64,000 nt of DNA from Euwallacea fornicatus (GCF_040115645.1 NW_027096042.1:496001-560000), one strand, 5' to 3'; counted from the stretch's first letter, positions 26,270-41,228 are shown. The notes: generated by a model not told the origin, from the letters alone. Numbers and translations are program-made.

Positions 26270-29200
26270 GTTTTCTAGAAAACGACTAATTTATGTGCTC
26301 AAACACACATCTTTCGTGACTTTTCAAGTTTTGAACCTCCGTAACTTCGGCAAATGTGCTTCAAATTGCTTAAAAAATTGATCATAGAATCACCTCAACG
26401 AGCTCTTTTAAACGACTAAGAAGGCTTCATTGTATCTTGGTGAGTTTTCTAGAAAACGAGTAATTTATGTGCACAAACATACTTCTTTCGTGACTTTTCA
26501 AGTTTTGAACCTCCGTAACTTCGGCAAATGAGCTCCAACTACCTTCAAAATTTGACCACAGAATCACCTCGACGAGCTCTTTAACATGACAAATAAGGCT
26601 TCATTGTATCTTGGTGAGTTTTCTAGAAAACGAGTAATTTATGTGCTCAAACACACATCTTTCGTGACTTTTCAAGTTTTGAACCTACGTAACTTCGGCA
26701 AATGAGCTCCAACTACCTTCAAAATTTGACCACAGAATCACCTCGACGAGCTCTTTAACATGACAAATAAGGCTTCATTGTATCTTGGTGAGTTTTCTAG
26801 AAAACGAGTAATTTATGTGCTCAAACACACATCTTTCGTGACTTTTCAAGTTTTGAACCTACGTAACTTCGGCAAATGAGCTCCAACTACCTTCAAAATT
26901 TGACCACAGAATCACCTCGACGAGCTCTTTAACATGACAAATAAGGCTTCATTGTATCTTGGTGAGTTTTCTAGAAAACGAGTAATTTATGTGCTCAAAC
27001 ACACATCTTTCGTGACTTTTCAAGATTTGAACCTACGTAACTTCGGCAAATGAGCTCCAACTACCTTCAAAATTTGACCACAGAATCACCTCGACGAGCT
27101 CTTTAAAATGACAAATAAGGCTTCATTGTATCTTGGTGAGTTTTCTAGAAAACGAGTAATTTATGTGCACAAACACACTTCTTTCGTGACTTTTCAAGCT
27201 ATGAACCTACGTAACTTCGGCAAATGAGCTCCAACTACCTTCAAAATTTGACCACAGAATCACCTCGACGAACTCTTTAACATGACAAATAAGGCTTCAT
27301 TGTAACTTGGTGAGTTTTCTAGAAAACGAGTAATTTATGTGCTCAAACACACATCTTTCGTGACTTTTCCAGTTTTGAACCTACGTAACTTCGGCAAATG
27401 AGCTCCAACTACCTTCAAAATTTGACCACAGAATCACCTCGACGAGCTCTTTTAAACGACTAAGAAGGCTTCATTGTATCTTGGTGAGTTTTCTAGAAAA
27501 CGAGTAATTTATGTGCACAAACACACTTCTTTCGTGACTTTTCAAGCTTTGAACCTCCGTAACTTCGGCAAATGAGGTCCAACTACCTTCAAAATTTGAC
27601 CACAGAATCATCACGGTGAGCTCTTCATCATGACTCATAAGGCTTCATTGTATCTTGGTGAGTTTTCCAGAAAACGAGTAATTTATGTGCTCAAACACAC
27701 ATCTTTCGTGACTTTTCAAGCTATGAACCTACGTAACTTCGGCAAATGAGCTCCAACTACCTTCAAAATTTGACCACAGAATCACCTCGACGAACTCTTC
27801 ATCATGACTCATAAGGCTTCATTGTATCTTGGTGAGTTTTCCAGAAAACGAGTAATTTATGTGCACAAACACACTTCTTTCGTGACTTTTCAAGCTATGA
27901 ACCTACGTAACTTCGGCAAATGAGGTCCAACTACCTTCAAAATTTGACCACAGAATCATCACGGTGAGCTCTTCATCATGACTCATAAGGCTTCATTGTA
28001 TCTTGGTGAGTTTTCCAGAAAACGAGTAATTTATGTGCTCAAACACACATCTTTCGTGACTTTTCAAGTTTTGAACCTACGTAACTACGGCAAATGAGCT
28101 CCAACTACCTTCAAAATTTGACCACAGAATCATCACGGTGAGCTCTTCATCATGACTCATAAGGCTTCATTGTATCTTGGTGAGTTTTCCAGAAAACGAG
28201 TAATTTATGTGCTCAAACACACATCTTTCGTGACTTTTCAAGTTTTGAACCTACGTAACTACGGCAAATGAGCTCCAACTACCTTCAAAATTTGACCACA
28301 GAATCATCACGGTGAGCTCTTTAACATGACAAATAAGGCTTCATTGTATCTTGGTGAGTTTTCCAGCAAACGAGTAATTTATGTGCACAAACATACTTCA
28401 TTCGTGACTTTTCAAGTTTTGAACCTCCGTAACTTCGGCAAATGAGCTCCAACTACCTTCAAAATTTGACCACAGAATCACCTCGACGAGTAATTTAACA
28501 CGACTAATAAGGCTTCATTGTATCTTGGTGAGTTTTCTAGAAAACGAGTAATTTATGTGCTCAAACACACATCTTTCGTGACTTTTCAAGTTTTGAACCT
28601 ACGTAACTTCGGCAAATGAGCTCCAACTACCTTCAAAATTTGACCACAGAATCACCTCGACGAGCTCTTTTAAACGACTAAGAAGGCTTCATTGTATCTT
28701 GGTGAGTTTTCTAGAAAACGAGTAATTTATGTGCACAAACACACTTCTTTCGTGACTTTTCAAGCTTTGAACCTCCGTAACTTCGGCAAATGAGGTCCAA
28801 CTACCTTCAAAATTTGACCACAGAATCATCACGGTGAGCTCTTCATCATGACTCATAAGGCTTCATTGTATCTTGGTGAGTTTTCCAGAAAACGAGTAAT
28901 TTATGTGCTCAAACACACATCTTTCGTGACTTTTCAAGCTATGAACCTACGTAACTTCGGCAAATGAGCTCCAACTACCTTCAAAATTTGACCACAGAAT
29001 CACCTCGACGAACTCTTCATCATGACTCATAAGGCTTCATTGTATCTTGGTGAGTTTTCCAGAAAACGAGTAATTTATGTGCACAAACACACTTCTTTCG
29101 TGACTTTTCAAGCTATGAACCTACGTAACTTCGGCAAATGAGGTCCAACTACCTTCAAAATTTGACCACAGAATCATCACGGTGAGCTCTTCATCATGAC

Positions 29201-30444
29201 TCATAAGGCTTCATTGTATCTTGGTGAGTTTTCCAGAAAACGAGTAATTTATGTGCTCAAACACACATCTTTCGTGACTTTTCAAGTTTTGAACCTACGT
29301 AACTTCGGCAAATGAGCTCCAACTACCTTCAAAATTTGACCACAGAATCACCTCGACGAGTAATTTAACACGACTAATAAGGCTTCATTGTATCTTGGTG
29401 AGTTTTCCAAAAAACGAGTAATTTATATGCACAAACACACTTCTTTCGTGACTTTTCAAGCTATGAACCTACGTAACTTCGGCAAATGAGCTCCAACTAC
29501 CTTCAAAATTTGACCACAGAATCACCTCGACGAGTAATTTAACACGACTAATAAGGCTTCATTGTATCTTGGTGAGTTTTCCAAAAAACGAGTAATTTAT
29601 GTGCACAAACACACTTCTTTCGTGACTTTTCAAGCTATGAACCTACGTAACTTCGGCAAATGAGCTCCAACTACCTTCAAAATTTGACCACAGAATCACC
29701 TCGACGAACTCTTTAACATGACAAATAAGGCTTCATTGTATCTTGGTGAGTTTTCCAGAAAACGAGTAATTTATGTGCACAAACACACTTCTTTCGTGAC
29801 TTTTCAAGCTTTGAACCTCCGTAACTTCGGCAAATGAGCTTCAAATACCTTCAAAATTTTACCACAGAATCACCTCGACGAGCTCGTGAATATGACAAAT
29901 AAGGCTTCATTGTATCTTGGTGAGTTTTCCAAAAAACGAGTAATTTATATGCACAAACACACTTCTTTCGTGACTTTTCAAGCTTTGAACCTCCGTAACT
30001 TCGGCAAATGTGCTTCAAATTCCGTCAAAAATTGATTATAGAATCACCTCAACGAGCTCTTTCACACGACTAAGAAGGCTTCATTGTATCTTGGTGAGTT
30101 TTCTAGAAAACGAGTAATTTATGTGCACAAACACACATCTTTCGTGACTTTTCAAGCTTTGAACCTCCGTAACTTCGGCAAATGAGCTCCAAATCGCTTC
30201 AACATTTTACCACAGAATCACCTCGACGAGCTCTTGAACAAGACAAATAAGGCTTCATTGTATCTTGGTGAGTTTTCTAGAAACGAGTAATTTATATGCA
30301 CAAACACACTTCTTTCGTGACTTTTCAAGCTTTGAACCTCCGTACCTTCGGCAAATGTGCTTCAAATTGCTTAAAAAATTGATCATAGAATCACCTCAAC
30401 GAGCTCTTTCACACGACTAATAAGGCTTCATTGTATCTTGGTGA
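26270..30444 (+). repeat. Transition zone between regions B and C with local 7-monomer duplication
   Basis: Twenty-four monomers with no long-range higher-order match. It opens with a second Y-like unit carrying 'acgactaattt' (26270), then an R-like unit and V-V-V (26444-27139). The four-unit series starting at 27314 (V with a 'gagctcttttaaacg' tail, T, a U/Q hybrid, a Q/T hybrid) is repeated at 28532, an offset of 1218 bp, or exactly seven monomers. After that come hybrids of 'ccaaaa' heads with Q bodies (29402, 29576), a unit with tail 'gagctcgtgaatatg' (29750), and diverged X-like units (29924, 30098, 30272). It reads as a recombination junction between two separately homogenised domains. 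Confidence 0.78.
29750..29923 (+). repeat. Rare monomer variant with 'gagctcgtgaatatg' tail
   Basis: This unit combines a Q-like head, 'gctttgaacctccg', 'gagcttcaaatacc', 'aattttaccac' and the tail 'gagctcgtgaatatgac'. The variant occurs only three times, at 29750, 55318 and 56360. In the two later copies it follows a 173-bp unit and precedes a 'ccaaaa' unit with a Q body. Its presence in two distant domains shows sequence movement across at least 25 kb of the array, or shared retention of an old type. Confidence 0.85.
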
Positions 30445-30618
30445 GTTTTCTAGAAAACGAGTAATTTATGTGCTCAAACACACATCTTTCGTGACTTTTC
30501 AAGATTTGAACCTCCGTAACTTCGGCAAATGTGCTTCAAATTCCGTCAAAAATTGATCATAGAATCACCTAGTTGAGCTCTTCATCATGACTCAGAAGGC
30601 TTCATTGTATCTTGGTGA
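29924..30618 (+). repeat. Second cluster of diverged X-type monomers
   Basis: Four units (29924, 30098, 30272, 30445) repeat the sequence style of the 1219-2088 cluster in nearly the same order: 'tgtgcttcaaattccgtc', then 'ccaaatcgcttcaacat', then a 'tgtgcttcaaattgct' unit, then the 'gatttgaacctccg' unit with tail 'ctagttgagctcttcatc'. Here the third unit carries the 1-bp deletion and the second has a 'gagctcttgaacaagac' tail. The last unit is the one that opens each higher-order copy of region C. Confidence 0.82.
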
Positions 30619-33400
30619 GTTTTCCAGAAAACGAGTAATTTATGTGCACAAACATACTTCTTTCGTGACTTTTCAAGTTTTGAACCTCCGTAACTTCGGC
30701 AAATGAGCTCCAACTACCTTCAAAATTTGACCACAGAATCATCACGGTGAGCTCTTCATCATGACTCATAAGGCTTCATTGTATCTTGGTGAGTTTTCCA
30801 GAAAACGAGTAATTTATGTGCACAAACATACTTCTTTCGTGACTTTTCAAGTTTTGAACCTCCGTAACTTCGGCAAATGAGCTCCAACTACCTTCAAAAT
30901 TTGACCACAGAATCACCTCGACGAGTAATTTAACACGACTAATAAGGCTTCATTGTATCTTGGTGAGTTTTCTAGAAAACGAGTAATTTATGTGCTCAAA
31001 CACACATCTTTCGTGACTTTTCAAGTTTTCAACCTACGTAACTTCGGCAAATGAGCTCCAACTACCTTCAAAATTTGACCACAGAATCACCTCGACGAGC
31101 TCTTTAAAATGACAAATAAGGCTTCATTGTATCTTGGTGAGTTTTCTAGAAACGAGTAATTTATATGCACAAACACACATCTTTCGTGACTTTTCAAGTT
31201 TTGAACCTACGTAACTTCGGCAAATGAGCTCCAACTACCTTCAAAATTTGACCACAGAATCACCTCGACGAGTAATTTAACACGACTAATAAGGCTTCAT
31301 TGTATCTTGGTGAGTTTTCCAGAAAACGAGTAATTTATGTGCACAAACATACTTCTTTCGTGACTTTTCAAGTTTTGAACCTCCGTAACTTCGGCAAATG
31401 AGCTCCAACTACCTTCAAAATTTGACCACAGAATCACCTCGACGAGTAATTTAACACGACTAATAAGGCTTCATTGTATCTTGGTGAGTTTTCTAGAAAA
31501 CGAGTAATTTATGTGCTCAAACACACATCTTTCGTGACTTTTCAAGTTTTGAACCTACGTAACTTCGGCAAATGAGCTCCAACTACCTTCAAAATTTGAC
31601 CACAGAATCACCTCGACGAGCTCTTTAAAATGACAAATAAGGCTTCATTGTATCTTGGTGAGTTTTCCAGAAAACGAGTAATTTATGTGCACAAACATAC
31701 TTCTTTCGTGACTTTTCAAGTTTTGAACCTCCGTAACTTCGGCAAATGAGCTCCAACTACCTTCAAAATTTGACCACAGAATCACCTCGACGAGTAATTT
31801 AACACGACTAATAAGGCTTCATTGTATCTTGGTGACTTTTCTAGAAAACGAGTAATTTATGTGCACAAACACACTTCTTTCGTGACTTTTCAAGCTTTGA
31901 ACCTCCGTAACTTCGGCAAATGAGGTCCAACTACCTTCAAAATTTGACCACAGAATCATCACGGTGAGCTCTTCATCATGACTCATAAGGCTTCATTGTA
32001 TCTTGGTGAGTTTTCCAGAAAACGAGTAATTTATGTGCACAAACACACTTCTTTCGTGACTTTTCAAGCTATGAACCTACGTAACTTCGGCAAATGAGCT
32101 CCAACTACCTTCAAAATTTGACCACAGAATCAACTCGAACAACTCTTTAACATGACAAATAAGGCTTCATTGTATCTTGGTGAGTTTTCTAGAAAACGAG
32201 TAATTTATGTGCTCAAACACACATCTTTCGTGACTTTTCAAGATTTGAACCTCCGTAACTTCGGCAAATGTGCTTCAAATTCCGTCAAAAATTGATCATA
32301 GAATCACCTAGTTGAGCTCTTCATCATGACTCAGAAGGCTTCATTGTATCTTGGTGAGTTTTCCAGAAAACGAGTAATTTATGTGCACAAACATACTTCT
32401 TTCGTGACTTTTCAAGTTTTGAACCTCCGTAACTTCGGCAAATGAGCTCCAACTACCTTCAAAATTTGACCACAGAATCATCACGGTGAGCTCTTCATCA
32501 TGACTCATAAGGCTTCATTGTATCTTGGTGAGTTTTCCAGAAAACGAGTAATTTATGTGCACAAACACACTTCTTTCGTGACTTTTCAAGATTTGAACCT
32601 ACGTAACTTCGGCAAATGAGCTCCAACTACCTTCAAAATTTGACCACAGAATCACCTCGACGAGTAATTTAACACGACTAATAAGGCTTCATTGTATCTT
32701 GGTGAGTTTTCCAGAAAACGAGTAATTTATGTGCACAAACATACTTCTTTCGTGACTTTTCAAGTTTTGAACCTCCGTAACTTCGGCAAATGAGCTCCAA
32801 CTACCTTCAAAATTTGACCACAGAATCACCTCGACGAGTAATTTAACACGACTAATAAGGCTTCATTGTATCTTGGTGAGTTTTCTAGAAAACGAGTAAT
32901 TTATGTGCTCAAACACACATCTTTCGTGACTTTTCAAGTTTTGAACCTACGTAACTTCGGCAAATGAGCTCCAACTACCTTCAAAATTTGACCACAGAAT
33001 CACCTCGACGAGCTCTTTAAAATGACAAATAAGGCTTCATTGTATCTTGGTGAGTTTTCCAGAAAACGAGTAATTTATGTGCACAAACATACTTCTTTCG
33101 TGACTTTTCAAGTTTTGAACTTCCGTAACTTCGGCAAATGAGCTCCAAATCGCTTCAACATTTTACCACAGAATCACCTCGACGAGCTCTTGAACAAGAC
33201 AAATAAGGCTTCATTGTATCTTGGTGAGTTTTCTAGAAACGAGTAATTTATATGCACAAACACACTTCTTTCGTGACTTTTCAAGCTTTGAACCTCCGTA
33301 ACTTCGGCAAATGTGCTTCAAATTGCTTAAAAAATTGATCATAGAATCACCTCAACGAGCTCTTTCACACGACTAATAAGGCTTCATTGTATCTTGGTGA

Positions 33401-36400
33401 GTTTTCTAGAAAACGAGTAATTTATGTGCTCAAACACACATCTTTCGTGACTTTTCAAGATTTGAACCTCCGTAACTTCGGCAAATGTGCTTCAAATTCC
33501 GTCAAAAATTGATCATAGAATCACCTAGTTGAGCTCTTCATCATGACTCAGAAGGCTTCATTGTATCTTGGTGAGTTTTCCAGAAAACGAGTAATTTATG
33601 TGCACAAACATACTTCTTTCGTGACTTTTCAAGTTTTGAACCTCCGTAACTTCGGCAAATGAGCTCCAACTACCTTCAAAATTTGACCACAGAATCATCA
33701 CGGTGAGCTCTTCATCATGACTCATAAGGCTTCATTGTATCTTGGTGAGTTTTCCAGAAAACGAGTAATTTATGTGCACAAACACACTTCTTTCGTGACT
33801 TTTCAAGCTATGAACCTACGTAACTTCGGCAAATGAGCTCCAACTACCTTCAAAATTTGACCACAGAATCACCTCGACGAACTCTTTAACATGACAAATA
33901 AGGCTTCATTGTATCTTGGTGAGTTTTCTAGAAAACGAGTAATTTATGTGCTCAAACACACATCTTTCGTGACTTTTCAAGTTTTGAACCTACGTAACTT
34001 CGGCAAATGAGCTCCAACTACCTTCAAAATTTGACCACAGAATCACCTCGACGAGTAATTTAACACGACTAATAAGGCTTCATTGTATCTTGGTGAGTTT
34101 TCTAGAAAACGAGTAATTTATGTGCACAAACACACTTCTTTCGTGACTTTTCAAGCTTTGAACCTCCGTAACTTCGGCAAATGAGGTCCAACTACCTTCA
34201 AAATTTGACCACAGAATCATCACGGTGAGCTCTTCATCATGACTCATAAGGCTTCATTGTATCTTGGTGAGTTTTCTAGAAAACGAGTAATTTATGTGCA
34301 CAAACACACTTCTTTCGTGACTTTTCAAGTTTTGAACCTCCGTAACTTCGGCAAATGAGCTCCAACTACCTTCAAAATTTGACCACAGAATCACCTCGAC
34401 GAGTAATTTAACACGACTAATAAGGCTTCATTGTATCTTGGTGAGTTTTCTAGAAAACGAGTAATTTATGTGCTCAAACACACATCTTTCGTGACTTTTC
34501 AAGTTTTGAACCTACGTAACTTCGGCAAATGAGCTCCAACTACCTTCAAAATTTGACCACAGAATCACCTCGACGAGCTCTTTAAAATGACAAATAAGGC
34601 TTCATTGTATCTTGGTGAGTTTTCCAGAAAACGAGTAATTTATGTGCACAAACATACTTCTTTCGTGACTTTTCAAGTTTTGAACCTCCGTAACTTCGGC
34701 AAATGAGCTCCAACTACCTTCAAAATTTGACCACAGAATCATCACGGTGAGCTCTTCATCATGACTCATAAGGCTTCATTGTATCTTGGTGAGTTTTCCA
34801 GAAAACGAGTAATTTATGTGCACAAACACACTTCTTTCGTGACTTTTCAAGCTATGAACCTACGTAACTTCGGCAAATGAGCTCCAACTACCTTCAAAAT
34901 TTGACCACAGAATCACCTCGACGAGTAATTTAACACGACTAATAAGGCTTCATTGTATCTTGGTGAGTTTTCTAGAAAACGAGTAATTTATGTGCTCAAA
35001 CACACATCTTTCGTGACTTTTCAAGTTTTGAACCTACGTAACTTCGGCAAATGAGCTCCAACTACCTTCAAAATTTGACCACAGAATCACCTCGACGAGC
35101 TCTTTAAAATGACAAATAAGGCTTCATTGTATCTTGGTGAGTTTTCCAGAAAACGAGTAATTTATGTGCACAAACATACTTCTTTCGTGACTTTTCAAGT
35201 TTTGAACCTCCGTAACTTCGGCAAATGAGCTCCAACTACCTTCAAAATTTGACCACAGAATCACCTCGACGAGTAATTTAACACGACTAATAAGGCTTCA
35301 TTGTATCTTGGTGAGTTTTCCAGAAAACGAGTAATTTATGTGCACAAACATACTTCTTTCGTGACTTTTCAAGTTTTGAACTTCCGTAACTTCGGCAAAT
35401 GAGCTCCAAATCGCTTCAACATTTTACCACAGAATCACCTCGACGAACTCTTTAACATGACAAATAAGGCTTCATTGTATCTTGGTGAGTTTTCCAGAAA
35501 ACGAGTAATTTATGTGCACAAACATACTTCTTTCGTGACTTTTCAAGTTTTGAACCTCCGTAACTTCGGCAAATGAGCTCCAACTACCTTCAAAATTTGA
35601 CCACAGAATCACCTCGACGAGTAATTTAACACGACTAATAAGGCTTCATTGTATCTTGGTGAGTTTTCTAGAAAACGAGTAATTTATGTGCTCAAACACA
35701 CATCTTTCGTGACTTTTCAAGTTTTGAACCTACGTAACTTCGGCAAATGAGCTCCAACTACCTTCAAAATTTGACCACAGAATCACCTCGACGAGCTCTT
35801 TAAAATGACAAATAAGGCTTCATTGTATCTTGGTGAGTTTTCCAGAAAACGAGTAATTTATGTGCACAAACATACTTCTTTCGTGACTTTTCAAGTTTTG
35901 AACCTCCGTAACTTCGGCAAATGAGCTCCAACTACCTTCAAAATTTGACCACAGAATCACCTCGACGAGTAATTTAACACGACTAATAAGGCTTCATTGT
36001 ATCTTGGTGACTTTTCTAGAAAACGAGTAATTTATGTGCACAAACACACTTCTTTCGTGACTTTTCAAGCTTTGAACCTCCGTAACTTCGGCAAATGAGG
36101 TCCAACTACCTTCAAAATTTGACCACAGAATCATCACGGTGAGCTCTTCATCATGACTCATAAGGCTTCATTGTATCTTGGTGAGTTTTCCAGAAAACGA
36201 GTAATTTATGTGCACAAACACACTTCTTTCGTGACTTTTCAAGCTATGAACCTACGTAACTTCGGCAAATGAGCTCCAACTACCTTCAAAATTTGACCAC
36301 AGAATCACCTCGAACAACTCTTTAACATGACAAATAAGGCTTCATTGTATCTTGGTGAGTTTTCTAGAAAACGAGTAATTTATGTGCTCAAACACACATC

Positions 36401-37227
36401 TTTCGTGACTTTTCAAGATTTGAACCTACGTAACTTCGGCAAATGAGCTCCAACTACCTTCAAAATTTGACCACAGAATCACCTCGACGAGTAATTTAAC
36501 ACGACTAATAAGGCTTCATTGTATCTTGGTGAGTTTTCCAGAAAACGAGTAATTTATGTGCACAAACATACTTCTTTCGTGACTTTTCAAGTTTTGAACC
36601 TCCGTAACTTCGGCAAATGAGCTCCAACTACCTTCAAAATTTGACCACAGAATCACCTCGACGAGTAATTTAACACGACTAATAAGGCTTCATTGTATCT
36701 TGGTGAGTTTTCTAGAAAACGAGTAATTTATGTGCTCAAACACACATCTTTCGTGACTTTTCAAGTTTTGAACCTACGTAACTTCGGCAAATGAGCTCCA
36801 ACTACCTTCAAAATTTGACCACAGAATCACCTCGACGAGCTCTTTAAAATGACAAATAAGGCTTCATTGTATCTTGGTGAGTTTTCCAGAAAACGAGTAA
36901 TTTATGTGCACAAACATACTTCTTTCGTGACTTTTCAAGTTTTGAACTTCCGTAACTTCGGCAAATGAGCTCCAAATCGCTTCAACATTTTACCACAGAA
37001 TCACCTCGACGAGCTCTTGAACAAGACAAATAAGGCTTCATTGTATCTTGGTGAGTTTTCTAGAAACGAGTAATTTATATGCACAAACACACTTCTTTCG
37101 TGACTTTTCAAGCTTTGAACCTCCGTAACTTCGGCAAATGTGCTTCAAATTGCTTAAAAAATTGATCATAGAATCACCTCAACGAGCTCTTTCACACGAC
37201 TAATAAGGCTTCATTGTATCTTGGTGA
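33401..37227 (+). repeat. Region C higher-order unit, 22 monomers (3827 bp)
   Basis: Order: X, R (T-like tail), q, V, T, Q-like with 'ctag', V, R (T-like tail), Q, V, R, R ('gaacttccg' and 'ccaaatcgcttc'), R, V, R, T, Q ('cgaacaactc'), V, R, V, R ('gaacttccg', tail 'gagctcttgaacaag'), then a 173-bp unit. The length is 22x174-1. Compared with the next copy it has one extra R near 35141 and lacks one V-R pair. Confidence 0.84.
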
Positions 37228-40200
37228 GTTTTCTAGAAAACGAGTAATTTATGTGCTCAAACACACATCTTTCGTGACTTTTCAAGATTTGAACCTCCGT
37301 AACTTCGGCAAATGTGCTTCAAATTCCGTCAAAAATTGATCATAGAATCACCTAGTTGAGCTCTTCATCATGACTCAGAAGGCTTCATTGTATCTTGGTG
37401 AGTTTTCCAGAAAACGAGTAATTTATGTGCACAAACATACTTCTTTCGTGACTTTTCAAGTTTTGAACCTCCGTAACTTCGGCAAATGAGCTCCAACTAC
37501 CTTCAAAATTTGACCACAGAATCATCACGGTGAGCTCTTCATCATGACTCATAAGGCTTCATTGTATCTTGGTGAGTTTTCCAGAAAACGAGTAATTTAT
37601 GTGCACAAACACACTTCTTTCGTGACTTTTCAAGCTATGAACCTACGTAACTTCGGCAAATGAGCTCCAACTACCTTCAAAATTTGACCACAGAATCACC
37701 TCGACGAACTCTTTAACATGACAAATAAGGCTTCATTGTATCTTGGTGAGTTTTCTAGAAAACGAGTAATTTATGTGCTCAAACACACATCTTTCGTGAC
37801 TTTTCAAGTTTTGAACCTACGTAACTTCGGCAAATGAGCTCCAACTACCTTCAAAATTTGACCACAGAATCACCTCGACGAGTAATTTAACACGACTAAT
37901 AAGGCTTCATTGTATCTTGGTGAGTTTTCTAGAAAACGAGTAATTTATGTGCACAAACACACTTCTTTCGTGACTTTTCAAGCTTTGAACCTCCGTAACT
38001 TCGGCAAATGAGGTCCAACTACCTTCAAAATTTGACCACAGAATCATCACGGTGAGCTCTTCATCATGACTCATAAGGCTTCATTGTATCTTGGTGAGTT
38101 TTCTAGAAAACGAGTAATTTATGTGCACAAACACACTTCTTTCGTGACTTTTCAAGTTTTGAACCTCCGTAACTTCGGCAAATGAGCTCCAACTACCTTC
38201 AAAATTTGACCACAGAATCACCTCGACGAGTAATTTAACACGACTAATAAGGCTTCATTGTATCTTGGTGAGTTTTCTAGAAAACGAGTAATTTATGTGC
38301 TCAAACACACATCTTTCGTGACTTTTCAAGTTTTGAACCTACGTAACTTCGGCAAATGAGCTCCAACTACCTTCAAAATTTGACCACAGAATCACCTCGA
38401 CGAGCTCTTTAAAATGACAAATAAGGCTTCATTGTATCTTGGTGAGTTTTCCAGAAAACGAGTAATTTATGTGCACAAACATACTTCTTTCGTGACTTTT
38501 CAAGTTTTGAACCTCCGTAACTTCGGCAAATGAGCTCCAACTACCTTCAAAATTTGACCACAGAATCATCACGGTGAGCTCTTCATCATGACTCATAAGG
38601 CTTCATTGTATCTTGGTGAGTTTTCCAGAAAACGAGTAATTTATGTGCACAAACACACTTCTTTCGTGACTTTTCAAGCTATGAACCTACGTAACTTCGG
38701 CAAATGAGCTCCAACTACCTTCAAAATTTGACCACAGAATCACCTCGACGAGTAATTTAACACGACTAATAAGGCTTCATTGTATCTTGGTGAGTTTTCT
38801 AGAAAACGAGTAATTTATGTGCTCAAACACACATCTTTCGTGACTTTTCAAGTTTTGAACCTACGTAACTTCGGCAAATGAGCTCCAACTACCTTCAAAA
38901 TTTGACCACAGAATCACCTCGACGAGCTCTTTAAAATGACAAATAAGGCTTCATTGTATCTTGGTGAGTTTTCCAGAAAACGAGTAATTTATGTGCACAA
39001 ACATACTTCTTTCGTGACTTTTCAAGTTTTGAACTTCCGTAACTTCGGCAAATGAGCTCCAAATCGCTTCAACATTTTACCACAGAATCACCTCGACGAA
39101 CTCTTTAACATGACAAATAAGGCTTCATTGTATCTTGGTGAGTTTTCCAGAAAACGAGTAATTTATGTGCACAAACATACTTCTTTCGTGACTTTTCAAG
39201 TTTTGAACCTCCGTAACTTCGGCAAATGAGCTCCAACTACCTTCAAAATTTGACCACAGAATCACCTCGACGAGTAATTTAACACGACTAATAAGGCTTC
39301 ATTGTATCTTGGTGAGTTTTCTAGAAAACGAGTAATTTATGTGCTCAAACACACATCTTTCGTGACTTTTCAAGTTTTGAACCTACGTAACTTCGGCAAA
39401 TGAGCTCCAACTACCTTCAAAATTTGACCACAGAATCACCTCGACGAGCTCTTTAAAATGACAAATAAGGCTTCATTGTATCTTGGTGAGTTTTCCAGAA
39501 AACGAGTAATTTATGTGCACAAACATACTTCTTTCGTGACTTTTCAAGTTTTGAACCTCCGTAACTTCGGCAAATGAGCTCCAACTACCTTCAAAATTTG
39601 ACCACAGAATCACCTCGACGAGTAATTTAACACGACTAATAAGGCTTCATTGTATCTTGGTGAGTTTTCTAGAAAACGAGTAATTTATGTGCTCAAACAC
39701 ACATCTTTCGTGACTTTTCAAGTTTTGAACCTACGTAACTTCGGCAAATGAGCTCCAACTACCTTCAAAATTTGACCACAGAATCACCTCGACGAGCTCT
39801 TTAAAATGACAAATAAGGCTTCATTGTATCTTGGTGAGTTTTCCAGAAAACGAGTAATTTATGTGCACAAACATACTTCTTTCGTGACTTTTCAAGTTTT
39901 GAACCTCCGTAACTTCGGCAAATGAGCTCCAACTACCTTCAAAATTTGACCACAGAATCACCTCGACGAGTAATTTAACACGACTAATAAGGCTTCATTG
40001 TATCTTGGTGACTTTTCTAGAAAACGAGTAATTTATGTGCACAAACACACTTCTTTCGTGACTTTTCAAGCTTTGAACCTCCGTAACTTCGGCAAATGAG
40101 GTCCAACTACCTTCAAAACTTGACCACAGAATCACCTCGACGAGCTCTTTAAAATGACAAATAAGGCTTCATTGTATCTTGGTGAGTTTTCCAGAAAACG

Positions 40201-41228
40201 AGTAATTTATGTGCACAAACACACTTCTTTCGTGACTTTTCAAGCTATGAACCTACGTAACTTCGGCAAATGAGCTCCAACTACCTTCAAAATTTGACCA
40301 CAGAATCACCTCGAACAACTCTTTAACATGACAAATAAGGCTTCATTGTATCTTGGTGAGTTTTCTAGAAAACGAGTAATTTATGTGCTCAAACACACAT
40401 CTTTCGTGACTTTTCAAGTTTTGAACCTACGTAACTTCGGCAAATGAGCTCCAACTACCTTCAAAATTTGACCACAGAATCACCTCGACGAGCTCTTTAA
40501 CATGACAAATAAGGCTTCATTGTATCTTGATGAGTTTTCCAGAAAACGAGTAATTTATGTGCACAAACATACTTCTTTCGTGACTTTTCAAGTTTTGAAC
40601 CTCCGTAACTTCGGCAAATGAGCTCCAACTACCTTCAAAATTTGACCACAGAATCACCTCGACGAGTAATTTAACACGACTAATAAGGCTTCATTGTATC
40701 TTGGTGAGTTTTCTAGAAAACGAGTAATTTATGTGCTCAAACACACATCTTTCGTGACTTTTCAAGTTTTGAACCTACGTAACTTCGGCAAATGAGCTCC
40801 AACTACCTTCAAAATTTGACCACAGAATCACCTCGACGAGCTCTTTAAAATGACAAATAAGGCTTCATTGTATCTTGGTGAGTTTTCCAGAAAACGAGTA
40901 ATTTATGTGCACAAACATACTTCTTTCGTGACTTTTCAAGTTTTGAACTTCCGTAACTTCGGCAAATGAGCTCCAAATCGCTTCAACATTTTACCACAGA
41001 ATCACCTCGACGAGCTCTTGAACAAGACAAATAAGGCTTCATTGTATCTTGGTGAGTTTTCCAGAAACGAGTAATTTATATGCACAAACACACTTCTTTC
41101 GTGACTTTTCAAGCTTTGAACCTCCGTAACTTCGGCAAATGTGCTTCAAATTGCTTAAAAAATTGATCATAGAATCACCTCAACGAGCTCTTTCACACGA
41201 CTAATAAGGCTTCATTGTATCTTGGTGA
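37228..41228 (+). repeat. Region C higher-order unit, 23 monomers (4001 bp)
   Basis: It matches the preceding 22-monomer copy in order, with one R missing after the V at 38794 and an extra V-R pair before the T at 40012, for a net gain of one unit (23x174-1). The T unit at 40012 has lost its usual tail and instead carries 'cctcgacgagctcttt' with 'caaaacttgacc'. The closing 173-bp unit at 41056 has 'ccagaaacg' where the other nineteen have 'ctagaaacg'. Confidence 0.84.

Noticed and set aside
26270..30444. Transition zone as an insertion or inversion breakpoint
   Set aside because: The 174-bp phase and orientation continue across it with only the 1-bp deletion at 30272, so it is a change of repeat type, not a break.
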